Assembly (NCBI RefSeq): GCF_013373865.1 | Contig: NC_050472.1 | Location: 8,427,276-8,491,275 of the forward strand | Direction: 5' to 3' | DNA: 64,000 nt | Source of the DNA: Monomorium pharaonis | Lineage: Eukaryota; Arthropoda; Insecta; Hymenoptera; Formicidae | Shown here: in pieces, positions 22,839-34,843 of the stretch | Position numbering within the stretch: position 1 is the stretch's first letter | Layout of the letters: the number at the start of each line of letters is the position of its first letter | Position numbers and translations under genes: made by a program | Notes under the pieces: generated by a model | Databases searched by the model: none | Told to the model about the DNA's origin: nothing | Seen by the model: only the letters and a program-made list of their open reading frames with translations

Positions 22839-24540
22839 CCAAGAATTGTATATAGAATTTTAGATTCGATAACATTTTCATAAAGTCTCGTATAAACCAA
22901 AGTCCAATATACAACTGTTAATATAACATTCTTATATCGAATAAAACTCAGGATAAAAATAATCATATTTAGCGCTAACCTGTGGCAAGAATACAGAAGG
23001 TTTGTTCTTTTTAGTTGCACTTTTACTTAATTTTCCTTTTTCCGTCTTCCCTCCTTCCCCTCCTCGAAAGTCCGAATATACACCCGTCTAATTTCAAATG
23101 CGGAAAATGTAAAAGGAAGTGCAGCTGAAAAAAACTGTCAGAGTTACGAGTTTAGACGCACGCCACGTGCGATTTATATATATTTGTGTGTATGTATATT
23201 ATAGGTATTTTTTTCTTCTCCTATTCCTTCTGCACTGTATTTTAGTCTACAATAGACGATATCTACTTATTTCACTTACGCGCCTAGACCGAACGCCGTA
23301 TTAAATACGTTAGATATCACATTCACGTTTATCGTATATCTACATAATATACAAAGTCCATTTTTGCGCGATCCGTCGACGCGCAAAATCCACGCGAAAT
23401 TCACGTGTAACTTATCTCTCGGATATATCTTTCCTCCTTCTTACGACCGGGGACTTGATCGTAATTTACAAACAAACGGAAGCTTAAACAATTTAAAAAA
23501 TCTCCATCTCTTACTGATAGTTTAAGCAAAATAAATAAATATCCGCACGTAAAGAATAAAATTGTGCAAAAATAAATGAACTAATATTCTAACAATTTTC
23601 AACTTTACAAACAATAGACCGTCTTTAGCTGCTTTATCATAGCGAATTAATATTCAATTCTGTGGAAAATAAACTAATTTTTTTCTGAAAAACACTTTCC
23701 CTAACAAAAGATTCACAAACGATTTTTATTTGTCGATATCAAGACCACTAATTCAATATAGTTAAATTGTCACTTTATGTTGAGTTATAAGGAAAAGTTA
23801 TATAGAGGAAATTGCAAAAAGATTCATTAAAAAGATATTTTTCGCGTTTCTTAAATAAATAGTTTAATCAAGCGGCGAGGCTGGATGTTAAGTATCATTA
23901 TCCCTTTCTAAAGCAACATGTCCGTAAATTCGTGATATATAAAAATGTTTCTCGATGAAATCGCGTGTTGGGCGTATAGCGAGTGATTTTTCCCGGGGCG
24001 TTTTGTACGAGTCCGGCACAGTTGCGCTATAATTATTTATTCAATCGAATAATCCGCGCCCTTTTACGGCGACGAGTGGACTAGTTTAGAACGACGCGCG
24101 GGATTGCCGGGCCCTTGGATTTATGGTTATCCATTATCACCATCTTGACGGAAGGGGGGCTGACGTTACGTCGCCGTGCGTTGTTTGCCATATTTGCCGT
24201 GCGTTGTTTGTCGGATGGATAACAAAGCCCCCGTCCGACGACTAATCTGCCATCGCATAAGCAGCTCGGCAAACTCTTCCTATCGATTCCTCCGGATGCT
24301 CTCGCAGCTACAGACTAAATATGCACACGCGATCGAGAGATTTTGAGGATGGTGACACGTCGCGTCCAGAAGGTGGTTAACGATATTTCGATGTCGCTAT
24401 ATTTTACTGTCAAACACGACGCGCGACACTGCGTAATTCGGGGCAACGGAATTGTCATGTGCGATATTCGCCAAGCCGATTTTAAATCGCCAAGACACGC
24501 CAGGCATTTATTGGCACGGTATACCGATTGCTTGACAGGT

Positions 24541-25102
24541 AAAACGAGGCTTAACTTTGTGAATTTTTTGCGGAAAAATGTAGAGTAATAGAAAAGTCGA
24601 CTTTTTATTTCATTGTGAAGATCGTAGTTTTCTTTGACATTAAAATTTATTAAAGAGTAATATGAAATAGCATCGCTATATAAGTTTTCCTAAATTATAT
24701 AATTTTTTTTTTAGAATTACGATAACTGCTGCTCGTACAGGATTCATGAAAAAGCAAAAGGATACAAGCTTTAAAAAAATGGAACATAGATTTAGTGCTT
24801 GACTGTTGTAAGATTTTTTTATGACGCTTAGTCTTTTGTCACAATTAAAAAGGGGTAAAAATTTATAGTGAAAAACTGCAGTTTTTAGTATCTAAAAAAA
24901 GTGTAAAATTACAAGTCGAGCGGGATCAAACTATTTTCAAGATATTGTGTAATTGCATTTTTGAAAATGAATTGGAATAGCGACGCCATTTGATAACACT
25001 GTTAATAAAATTTAAATATCAAATAAAAAAAATATGATCTTTATACAGTGGAATAAACACATCGCTTTTTTCACAATAAAATTCGCTAAGTTAAGATCTC
25101 GC
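24541..25102. repeat. Long-TIR element, copy 2 (family of 11341-12003)
   Basis: The left end AAAACGAGGCTTAACTTTGT and the right end CTAAGTTAAGATCTCGCCT are inverted. The subterminal TTTCATTGTGAAGATCGTAG and AAAAAATATGATCTTTATAC blocks match the copy at 11341-12003. The interior also shares short blocks such as GCGACGC and AAATTTAAATATCAAATAA. Confidence 0.72.
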
Positions 25103-26317
25103 CTAAGCTTAATTATAATAAAATAATTGTGCGCTATTTCACGATAATTTTGTTTGAAAAAATATAAATTTAAACAATAAATATCGACACTGAAATGTCC
25201 ATTTGCTCGATCAATTTTTGTTGCGTAAAAGCATTTACTCCACGCTGGATTTATTTTTTCAAGCAAGTTATTTATCAAATATTTCTGTAGTCCCACAAAA
25301 GAAAGTGCATGGTAATAAAGCAGTACCTTGGCCGCGTGCGATTAATTAAAGTCCCTGGCTCGATAAGCGCCCATAATTTTCGATCGAGCAATTTGACTTC
25401 AACTTCGAGATCAGCGATGAAACGGTAGTCTTTATCGACGCTTCCGAATTATCATGGAGATCAGTTTGGCAACGGGACACGTAGTTTAGATTCCAATTCG
25501 TCGTCAGGGCCATTTTGTCGGATGGCAGGTTCATTGTGCACCGAAATTTGCAGTTAGCCTCTTCTCGCGAAAGTGTTTCGTCTACTTAATAATCGCGATA
25601 TTATATTCATAAAAAAGAAAATAAATAATATTTCGCTTTATACATCGCAACGTTTAATTCGATTTAAATTATCGTCGTACTTACATAAAATTCTTTAATT
25701 TCTCGAGCACCAAACAAATCCGCCATCGACAAAATCAACGCTTCGCAATTCGCAATGTCTCAGAGCGAATCGGAGTGCCCATTAGAACCGGGCACCACGT
25801 CGAAATTAACGGCAATCACTGGTAAGGATTGGTTCGTTTCGAAAGTGAGGCGATCGTCTTTGACTGACGCGGAATCGTCGGAAATCGCTTCCGTCCCGTC
25901 GCGTTTGTTGCAAACGTTAGATGTCCCGCAAATCACGCACTCTCTCTTTCTCTCTCTCTCTCTCTCAGTTACTTTTTCATAATTTTAGAAAATCAAACGA
26001 TCCCTAATACGAAAGACGAATAAAACTTGTTCAATTAAACTTTCGCGCCGGCAAAAGAATTCCAGTTAACCCGAAAGTAAGTAAGTCCCCTCTACATTTC
26101 CTCGTAGCTCAACGAGAATCGACTCCGCGAGCCTCGAAATTCCCCAATCCGCCCTCTATCAGAATTCCAAAACCGTCTCCTCGCACCTCTTCCGCGACAC
26201 GCGGAGGAGACGCGCGACCTCCCGGACATCCCCCGTGCGTCAGTCGCGACGTCGCGTTTAAGGGTCCGGCTAAATCACGAAGAAAGACACGCGGGCGCAC
26301 ATACGCACACACACGTA

Positions 26318-26320
<3 letters not shown>

Positions 26321-26350
<30 letters not shown>
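26321..26350. repeat. (CT)n tract downstream of the HGTX stop
   Basis: A run of CT dinucleotides, about 30 bp, lies about 245 bp past the HGTX stop codon on the transcript side. It is therefore a GA-repeat in the probable 3' UTR. Confidence 0.9.
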
Positions 26351-26357
<7 letters not shown>

Positions 26358-26594
26358 CCTCCCGCACCGTTTCTCCCTTTCTCTCTCCGCCGCCGCCGCC
26401 GCCGTCGTACAGTCGTTCCGCGATCATTTCCGAGCCGACACGCGCGCTGTTCCCCGAACAAGCCGCGAGGAACCCTCCGGAACGCGCCGCCCCCGGGCCA
26501 CGCCTTATCCTTCTCCTCCGCGTCCCTCTTTTCCCTTTTTTCGCGACCCCCCGCGTGTCCCCTGGCAACCCCCGCCGCCGTCCCCGACGGTGCC

Positions 26595-26885
26595 TCAATG
26601 CCTGTATTGCTGCTCGAGCTCCCTTCGCAGCCTCTTCGCGGCGGTCTCGCCGCCACCACCGCCACCTCCACCACCGCCACCTCCGCCACCGCCGCCGCCG
26701 CCACCGCCGCCGCCGCCGCCACCGCCACCACCGCCGCCGCTGCTGCTGCCGTCGGCCTCAGCATCGCTGCAACCGTCCTCACCCTCGGCGACGACGCCCT
26801 CGACCTCCTCCTGCCGCCGCTTCGCCGTCGCCATCTCCGCCGCGTGTTTCTTTCGCCACTTCGTCCGCCGATTCTGGAACCATAC
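26595..26885 (-). CDS. HGTX: HGTX (NKX6 class) last coding exon: homeodomain C-terminal part and polyglycine tail
   Basis: NKX6-class proteins are nuclear DNA-binding repressors that pattern neural tissue. The acceptor TTTCCAG is followed in phase 0 by VWFQNRRTKWRKKHAAEM, which is homeodomain residues 47-60 plus the family's conserved extension. Gln50 and Asn51 are present, and MATAKRRQEE after it matches NKX6. Next comes an acidic segment (EEVEGVVAEGEDGCSDAEAD), Ser-Ser-Ser, then 30 consecutive glycine codons at 26649-26738. The protein ends ETAAKRLRRELEQQYRH and stops at TGA. Because the glycine run is a GGN trinucleotide array, its length may vary between individuals. The tail after the homeodomain is unlike that of vertebrate NKX6.1 except for the acidic and glycine character. 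Confidence 0.93.
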   Translation of the reverse strand, partial: VWFQNRRTKWRKKHAAEMATAKRRQEEVEGVVAEGEDGCSDAEADGSSSGGGGGGGGGGGGGGGGGGGGGGGGGGGGGGETAAKRLRRELEQQYRH

Positions 26886-27154
26886 CTGGAAATCCGGAAG
26901 ACGCACGTGTTAACAGATCCATGATTAAATCGCGATTTTAATTCTCCGATTCGGGCATTCGTTAAGTTCCAATCTCCAATTTCGCCGTTTGCCGGGAATT
27001 ATAATTTAAAATGCCCGTTGAATATTCATGTTTTATATTAGTTGCCGGGCGATAAATGTGAAATAGGATAAAAGAAAAAGAATTGGTCAGATCGAAGTTT
27101 TTGAGGTTGTATAACGTAATACGGAAACTGTGCACGGGAAGAAACGGCCTAGAG

Positions 27155-27279
27155 CCGGTTGTTCTAACTTCTTGGTGAACTTACCTATTACATGTGTCTA
27201 TTTTTATTTTCTTTAAATAAATAAAGATGGACACATAATTACCTGATAGGTAAGTTTATCAAGAAGTTGCAACAACTGG
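27155..27279. repeat. Short palindromic element, copy 2 (family of 5615-5741)
   Basis: GCCGGTTGTTCTAACTTCTT at the left pairs with AAGAAGTTGCAACAACTGG at the right. ACTTACCTATTA pairs with CTGATAGGTAAGT. The central TTTCTTTAAATAAATAAAGA is itself palindromic. The left half matches the USP8-intron copy. Confidence 0.78.
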
Positions 27280-27558
27280 ATCCTTAGAAACGTAAGCTAA
27301 TAAATGCCAGTAGCTAGTTCGAATTTTTCTACACTGAGAAAAATGGTTTAATTATATATATCAACGTATATTGATTAATTATATCAACAGGACCTGTGTG
27401 ATTGAGTGCGCTTTGATGAAACCAAGCAGAATTTTTTATTATCATAGGACTCGAGATTTTATAACTAAAACATCTGGTAGATTCTTTGATAATTCGTTTA
27501 TTCCTACAAGATTTTCGATTTGTTCATTTTTAAACAGACGTACCGGTTGTATTTGCAT

Positions 27559-28016
27559 GGAGAAAAATATTTATTCTACTGTCAAGAAAAGCGATTACTC
27601 AATTTATTTTTTTCCTCATAATAGGTAACGGTTATCTTTAATAAAGAATATTTTTTTTATAATAGTCTTAAAATGTATTTATCACAAATATTAGAAAAAC
27701 TTATTATTATATATTTGAAAAAAGAATTTATACATTTAATATTCTTATTTGAAGTATTGAATTACTATTTTTAATAAATTTATTCCTTATGACAAACTTA
27801 CGATTTGCAGATGTATAAACTTATGAATTATTTAAAATACGTGATACTTATTTAATTCAAATACACAAGTTTATTTTAAATAAATCTTGTTATTGAATAT
27901 AAAAAATAATGAGTTTTAAATAAAAATAATATTCTTTGCAAAGACCGATTTACTTAAAGAAGAACAAAAAAAAATGAGAAACTGCTTTTCTTATCGTAAG
28001 GATAAATTTTTCTGTA
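27559..28016. repeat. TIR element, copy 2 (family of 18993-19579)
   Basis: This is a same-orientation, shorter homologue of 18993-19579. The end reads GATAAATTTTTCTGT, the inverted partner of the AGAAAAATATTTATTC start. AAGAAAAGCGATTACTC at the left pairs with GAGAAACTGCTTTTCTT at the right. It lies in the homeodomain-splitting intron of HGTX. Confidence 0.75.
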
Positions 28017-30674
28017 CTAAATTTCCAACTAGCTAATTATAAAATAGGATTGTTTATTCAGTGTGTCATTGCTAAAAGTTGGCTGTTGAAGGTAAAATAC
28101 ATTTACTGCCAGCTACATCTTTATTAATTAAAATTACAAGCGTAATTTTACACAGGAATAACTAAGAAAATGGCAGTTATTCTTCTCTATATTTTATACC
28201 CATAAAACCTGCGCATTTAAATCGTATTTATTTGTAGATTGTTTGTTGCACGTATATTTGGTTCTAGCGAATATTTTTACTACATTTTAATAGCTATAAT
28301 AAATTGAGCTTCGGCAACAATTAATGTCACTTGTAATCTATTTATACATATTTTATCTGCTATAATTTACAGCCATGCGTACATTTTGATTAATCCTTTC
28401 TTTGTCTGTAAATGTTTCGTGCAACAAATTGCATCTAAGGTTTCCAAATCTTAGTCATTAGTTCGTCGAAATAATTGAATACTTTTTTTTTACTAATTTG
28501 ACGATAACACTATAGGTTTTTGTAAAATGAATTGTTTCTCTTGTTTATGGAATTGAGTTATAAACGCCAAACGAATAGAAATGACGATGAATGGCCTTCT
28601 AAACCTTTACGGGTACGTTAACTCGACTTTCGAGGAACGAGCTAACGCTGAAAGTGGAAATCCTCATCGTGAGGCAACCCTTCGATGCGAGTCGACCGAC
28701 GAATTATTGAAATAGCCGACTATCGACGTCTTTAGCATCGCCCACCCGCGGAGAGTCCATTCGACCTCTCTCGATTAATACGCCGGGCTCGACTCTAGCG
28801 GGCGTCTATAACATTTGAATTAACGGGCAAAGGTCCCGGAGAAAATTCATCGGCGGAGACTGGCCTCCCGCGGGGATCGGTGGGAGGGGGGTCGCGGAAA
28901 ACGGCGCTAACTTAAGGTGGCCCTCTGCACCTATAAAGCTCGAGATACACAGTAGGAGTCTGTGTCCCCGCAACAATGTATTTAATTAACGTAACGGGTG
29001 TCAGGGGAGCACGGGGGAGCTTCACCGTAGCGCGATTGCACCCACAAACCACCCCCGATCCATGCCAGCGTGTGGCCCCCGCTAAACTCCTCCTCTTCCT
29101 CTTCGTCCTCGCCCTCCCTCCCCCGCGTTGCCGCCACCGCCGCCGCCGCTCTTCCGTATCCAACCCCAATCCGCAGGCTTGTTCAATGGCCGCCAAGTCG
29201 AGAGCTTAAATTAAAGATATAAGCGAGTCCCGGCGAGTGAGCGAGCGCGGGCGGGCGCGAAGCGGTAAACGAATTAAAAAGTAAACGGCCGGCCGTAAAA
29301 GTTAATGGTTGTTCGGATGAAAATTAAAATACTCGAGGAATTAAGATAACGGAGAGGCAGGCGAATGGACAATCTGCAGGGATTGACTGCAGGCAAATGC
29401 TGGATGTAAAAGAGCAGTTCGGCCCGGCAACGAAAGTCCAATTTGTATTTCACGTTGGTCTTTATAAAGAAGAAAAAGAGAGAGAGAGAAAAAGAGAGAG
29501 AGGAAGAAAAAGGGGTAGAAGAAAGTGAGATGCGCGAGGAAAAGATTAGGCGGTACGTTCAAGCTGTTGTTAAGTCGCTTAATTTTTAATTACAATAATG
29601 TTTAAAGAATCTCTTTTCTGATTTATGATAAATCTTCCTGAAAATCCTTTTTCTCTGAAATAAAAATATATAGGTACGAATATTTTTGCTGAATATTTCA
29701 ATTAGAGAAGCGACAGATTTTCCTTAGAGGGACGCCAAGACCAATAAGGCACTGATTATTCGAGTATCGATAGTGACGTAATACTGCGTTATACTCGAGA
29801 TATACCAACATCCCGCAGAAAAGTAGACGCTCGCGGATTTGCCTATGCGCGATGGTGATTTTGCAAGCGTGATAAACAAGCTCCTTCCGTCCGCGGAGGA
29901 TTCGCAATTTCAGAGATATCGTTCAATGGATCGGAGAAACTGAGGACAATCAAAATTGATGCTAAGTTTACCGAACTCCCCCTCGGGATCGTGCGAGCCG
30001 ACCTAGTTTCTCTCTATTAGTACCGACCCTGTTTACTTTGCTAAAACAAACTTTAAAGACGATAAAGCACTTAGTTAAGCCCTTAATAAATTCAAATGCG
30101 ATGTCCTATTTTTCCGGAAACGCGGATGCTGCAGTTTGTGAGATAAAGACTTATCACGTTCTCCTTTTCGAAATAAGAACGTTATTTCTTTCGTTAATTG
30201 CCTAAATGCACGTTTCATCAAAATGACTCTTATCGGAATTGCCGTTTACAAAAAAATTCACAGCCAGTTTGTTGCTTTAATCAAAACTACACCCTACATA
30301 TTTTATTTATCAGAAATGCAATATTTTCCGACGAAACGTTATATGATTTTAACGATAACGTAACATTTTTATTTTTAATAAATTGAATTAGTCATTGTAT
30401 GACAAGGGAAAATATCTGTCGGTAATCTAACTTTGAGAAATGGGGGCCGGCAATTCGTAGTCTCAGTTCGATCTTTCTCGATAAAACGATGAAAAACCGA
30501 TTTAGGGGTGTAACCGCAAAGCCTTCCCGATCGTCATTCTTTAAATCGTCGGCGGCTGATACAGTGCGAAAATGTAAATGCAAAGAAAGTCCTGGCCCGG
30601 ATCCATCCATCTTGTTTTTGAACGCATTAGTCACGCGCACGTTGCGAGACGGGGGCGGGAAACTGGCGCGGTCG

Positions 30675-30709
<35 letters not shown>

Positions 30710-31258
30710 TTCTCTCTTTTCCTTCTCCCTTGTTGCCGACGCTGCGCGTCGCCTCACAACTGTTCGATTTATTAAATCAGGATTATCTAAGCCCATTACT
30801 TTGTCCCGTCGAGAGCTAGATACAAAACCGCATTTGTAATTCGTGTAAAGCCTTTAGGGCGGGCGCGCAGCGAGCGGCACTGATTTCCGCGGTCGTCCAC
30901 CTACCCCCTTCCCTTGCCCCTCGCCCGTAACAGATAATACCGATAGCATCTGATCTCGCCGTTGATATCGCCGCTGGGACAATTTATTATGCGAAAGATT
31001 ACGGCCGTGTGACTCAGTTCTCGCCCCTCGAGGGGGAGGGCGGCCAAATTCGCGCGAGCAACTTCTCGCTCGAATCAAAACTGTGATAAGGCCATCGCGA
31101 ATCTAATTATCTAGATAGATGCTGTGACTAGAACGCATAAACCTTTTTATGCTTAATCTTATTCGAATAAGCGATCTTGCACGATAAAGTAGTCGCTTTG
31201 AAAATGATTTTACTTTTTTTTAAATTGCTATTAAAATTTTAAAAGATTGTTTTTTATA

Positions 31259-31499
31259 CAGGGTGTCCCGCATCAGGTATGCAATACTTCATGGGAAGAT
31301 AGACGGGATCAAAGTAAACATAAAAGTCCTATAGCTCGAGCGGCTCAGCATTTCCCTCGGTGCGTTCTTATTCATACAATTTGAAAAATTAATATCTCGG
31401 CTATCATTGGAGATATCCAAAAACTATAGTGGACTTTTACGTTTACCTTGATCTTGTCTATCTTTCCATGAAGTATTGCATACCTAATGCGGGACACTG
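31259..31499. repeat. MITE-like element with arms of about 85 bp
   Basis: The left end CAGGGTGTCCCGCATCAGGT and the right end, in reverse complement, CAGTGTCCCGCATTAGGTAT, continue to pair for about 85 bp, including TATGCAATACTTCATGG and GATCAAAGTAAAC/GATCAAGGTAAAC. The centre carries CTCGAGCGGCTCAGC. It has no ORF. Confidence 0.8.
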
Positions 31500-33947
31500 C
31501 ATAATTCTCTTTATGACGACAATTTTTATTAAGTTACAATATAGAATTATCCGGGCCTTGGTTATTAATTACAAAAACGTTTTTCGCGAAAAACGCAATG
31601 ATTATATTAAAATCGTATTCTTCTCAAGTGTTTGGTTTCAAAGAAACATTATTTTAATAGTTTCGATATATAAGTAATAGTAAAAAGACAGTAAGCCGAT
31701 AGACAGATATCCGAAAGATAAAGCGGAAAGGGGAAAAAATATGCACAAGGAGACGGAACAGTCAGAAAAGAAGCAAGGAGTGTAAATTAACACAAAAAGT
31801 ACAAGTGGAAATCGGAGAAGCGGGAAGAAAAGAGAAAGAGAGAAACGACTGACAAGGTGGGATATTCCGTTGGGAGTGAAATGAGAGAAACGCGCGAGTT
31901 AAGGGGTGGCGCAGAGATTACGAGAGAGAGAAAGAGAGAAGGAGAAGAACTGTGTATGCATAGGAACGGATTTCGATGTAAATGCGTGGATAGGAAAGGA
32001 AACTGCGGATTGTTCTTCTCTTTTCTCTCTCTCTCTCTCTTTCTTCCCAAGGCTTCTCTTGTCCAAAGCCGCGTATATTCCGAGATGCCATTGGTGTAGC
32101 TCTGATAGTCCTAATCAGTTTTTCCTTCTGCTTTTCGCAGGAAAGAGATAACAGGACTGCTGTGTCTTTCGCTGACGTTTATAAAACACACTTTGTATTA
32201 AATTTTTATTTGCATTAAAATACAAATAAATTTAAAGACTCACAAATATAAAAAATTATATAGCAATTCTATAAAGCAACATAAGATTATATATCAGACT
32301 ATCATTATTAAAGATTACTATTGAGTACAAAAGTGAGTATAAAAAGATTAACATTTAAATATTTTTTTATATTTAGAAATAATTTAGCATATCTGTGTAA
32401 AGAAATTTACTTATTCATATTATGAACTAATAAAAAGATTAATAAAGTAGTAAATTATCATTGAATAGACTTTCGAAGACAAAAACAGCGTCGTTACTAA
32501 ATGATAATTAGATGCCTTCTCGTTCGCGGGAAGCGGATCGCGCTAAATGGAGCACTTAGCGTTCTCGAAGATTCTCGATTGCGCTGATTGCCAAAAAGTC
32601 AATTAATCGGAAGCGCTGCCAGAAATACGGCGGAACCCTTTTCGTTCCGTGCGACTGAATTATGTCATGTATTAAGAGGACGGCGAGCGAAACGACGCAT
32701 ATAAGAGAAATATATATTTTTCCAATTAAACGCCAAAGGAAAGGGGGAAAGAGGGGTGTTTTCAACCTCTATTACATTCGGAATCCATTATTTTCAGTGA
32801 CTTGGCACGCTTCTCTAGTTACTACCAACACGTACGACGCATATAGAATACTCGTTTTCAATACTTTTGCCAATAACCCAAGTGAATACATATTACACCA
32901 ATCTTTTTTTACTTCTACTTGCATTTAGTCCTCTCAACAGCTTTCTATATTTTTCATGCATACATTTTTCGTGCTTGTTAAATTTAAAAAATTAACCAAA
33001 AGTATTTATTAGTTTTATGCATTTTTTTATTTATAAACTAAATTTTGTCTAACTTATTGTTGCTATATAATTTATTTTATATAAATATAAAGACAATCAT
33101 ACTTTCCTCTCCAAAAATAATATAAATATTAATTACATAAAATATTTCAGCTTTAAAACTTTTTTATAAATCGCTATTTTTGATAAACAATTTTTGTGAA
33201 CTTTCATTAAATTTTAATGAAATTTTTGTTACAATATAAAATTTATTGTCTTTATTGTGCTATTCAGAATTTGCAAGAGAAACTTTTCTACAAATAGTAA
33301 ATATTACAAGCGCTTTTATGCGCATTAAAAAAATAATATAGACAAGGAACGATATTGAAGAAATTGATATTCGCGTATCAGTTGAATTTTCCGTCACAGA
33401 GAACTCGTTCGTTGTTTTTAAATAACACGTACGATTAATCCGCGATCGATCCCATTGTCCGTTGTTGAAATGCGCGAGATCTACCACGGGCGTCGTCGTC
33501 GCGTCGACGAGGGAGCCTCGTAACTCCCGTAACTTTTTCCAAAATCCATATCCGCGTCTGGCGCGTAAAAAAGGTGCACCGGAGCTTAAAAATTTATCGG
33601 CGATCCGATGAAAGCGTATCCTTTGAATAATAAGCGATTCGAGCAATGATGCGGAAAACCTTCGAGTAAATGTCACACATGACTCCGCACGCATCATTAA
33701 GCATTGCCGCGGTCCCGGCGCGTTTAGCAGAATTTTATTCCTATAACTCCTTTCCTCTCCCGTCTTCCGTGCGCGCGGATTTCCGCGATGCATCTTCTGG
33801 GCTTTCGATTAATTACACACAGTGCTTACACACAAGGTATATTAATCTGTGAACGGCGGAAGTATTAACATGTTCAAGTGGATACAATTATCTATGGTCA
33901 TATTATTGCGAAGAAATGCATATAACAAATGTATGGAAAGAATTACG

Positions 33948-34181
33948 TACACTGAAAAAAAGACTTGGTTATAATAATCCAGCCTTGAACAATTAATTTA
34001 CCCTAAACCTTAGTGAAATATGTGGTTTTAACTAAATGTAAGGTAATTATAACAAAATAATATAATTACAATTATGATAATTATTATTAGTTTACTATAT
34101 TTGTTTATAATAATCAAATATTTCAACAATATCATTACTAAATGCATTTTACAGGTTTACCAAGGATTCTCTTTCAGTGTA
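33948..34181. repeat. Element bounded by TACACTGAAA termini
   Basis: The left end TACACTGAAAAAAAGACTTG and the right end CCAAGGATTCTCTTTCAGTGTA are inverted. GTAC lies at both borders. The interior is AT-rich. Confidence 0.6.
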
Positions 34182-34843
34182 CAGATATTATGAACGCGTT
34201 ATGATTGTGGAATTTTTACAGATTTGATTGTCGAATTATTGAAAGAAACTGTGTTATAATCTCATTTTCAATGAAACACTTTTATCGAGATTTCGGCAAA
34301 TTTCAATTTTACGACCGCAATTTTGTTCGAAACTGCATAACCGAATACATCGTAAGATAACGGAGAACGGTGGTTTTAATACCCGCTTTTTTGCGATCCG
34401 TTTATACCGTGACGGAAAAACTTGGGTTTTGCCTTTTGTCATGTTGATGCATGTGGTACGATGGTATAGCGAGAGACATATCCGTGTGATGCAAACAAAA
34501 CTATTGAGCCTCGGACCGATGCCCTTTAACGCATTGACTGCCCGGGCTTCTTTTAGTATAAAATTTGCATTTACGCCATATGGCGTGACGCGACAGCCTA
34601 TTTGTAACCCACCGACCGGGGTGGAGTAACGAGAGCTCCTAAATGCCATCAAACCGAGAGTGTTAACCGCCGCAGGCTCGATATTTGTGTCACATGTTAC
34701 ATTAACTTTGTCGTAAGGCAGGTCGATGATGGCGACCGCGCTTTTCTGTCGACTTGTCAAAAGTGCAGAGTGAATAATTAAGCGGACGATGATGACGGGA
34801 TTAGTTACGTTTAACATAAGTAATCGTACCTGTCGGTCTAAGT

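Larger units (their letters stand above)
14086..26594. other. Gene-free interval between USP8 and HGTX 3' ends
   Basis: No supported exon was found on either strand. The interval is mostly AT-rich and contains repeat relics, listed separately. It includes a (TA)n run near 15463-15490 and two loosely related AT-rich segments near 15490-15720 and 17940-18130 that share AAACTTAATTTACAAA and TTTAACGTAACTAAAT. GC-richer blocks lie at about 16200-17150, 20260-20660, 22000-22200 and 23990-24600. The 3' UTR of HGTX must lie in the last part, but its poly(A) site was not identified. Confidence 0.6.

Noticed and set aside
25755..25982. Plus-strand open frame starting MSQSESECPLEPG with a GTAAGG donor-like site
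   Set aside because: It could be a first exon, but no partner exon or recognisable domain was found, and the 3' half is a CT-repeat translation.
26270..26941. Other open frames around the HGTX last exon (poly-Ala, poly-Pro, His/Arg-rich)
   Set aside because: These are frame shadows of the GGN glycine array and GC-rich flanks.
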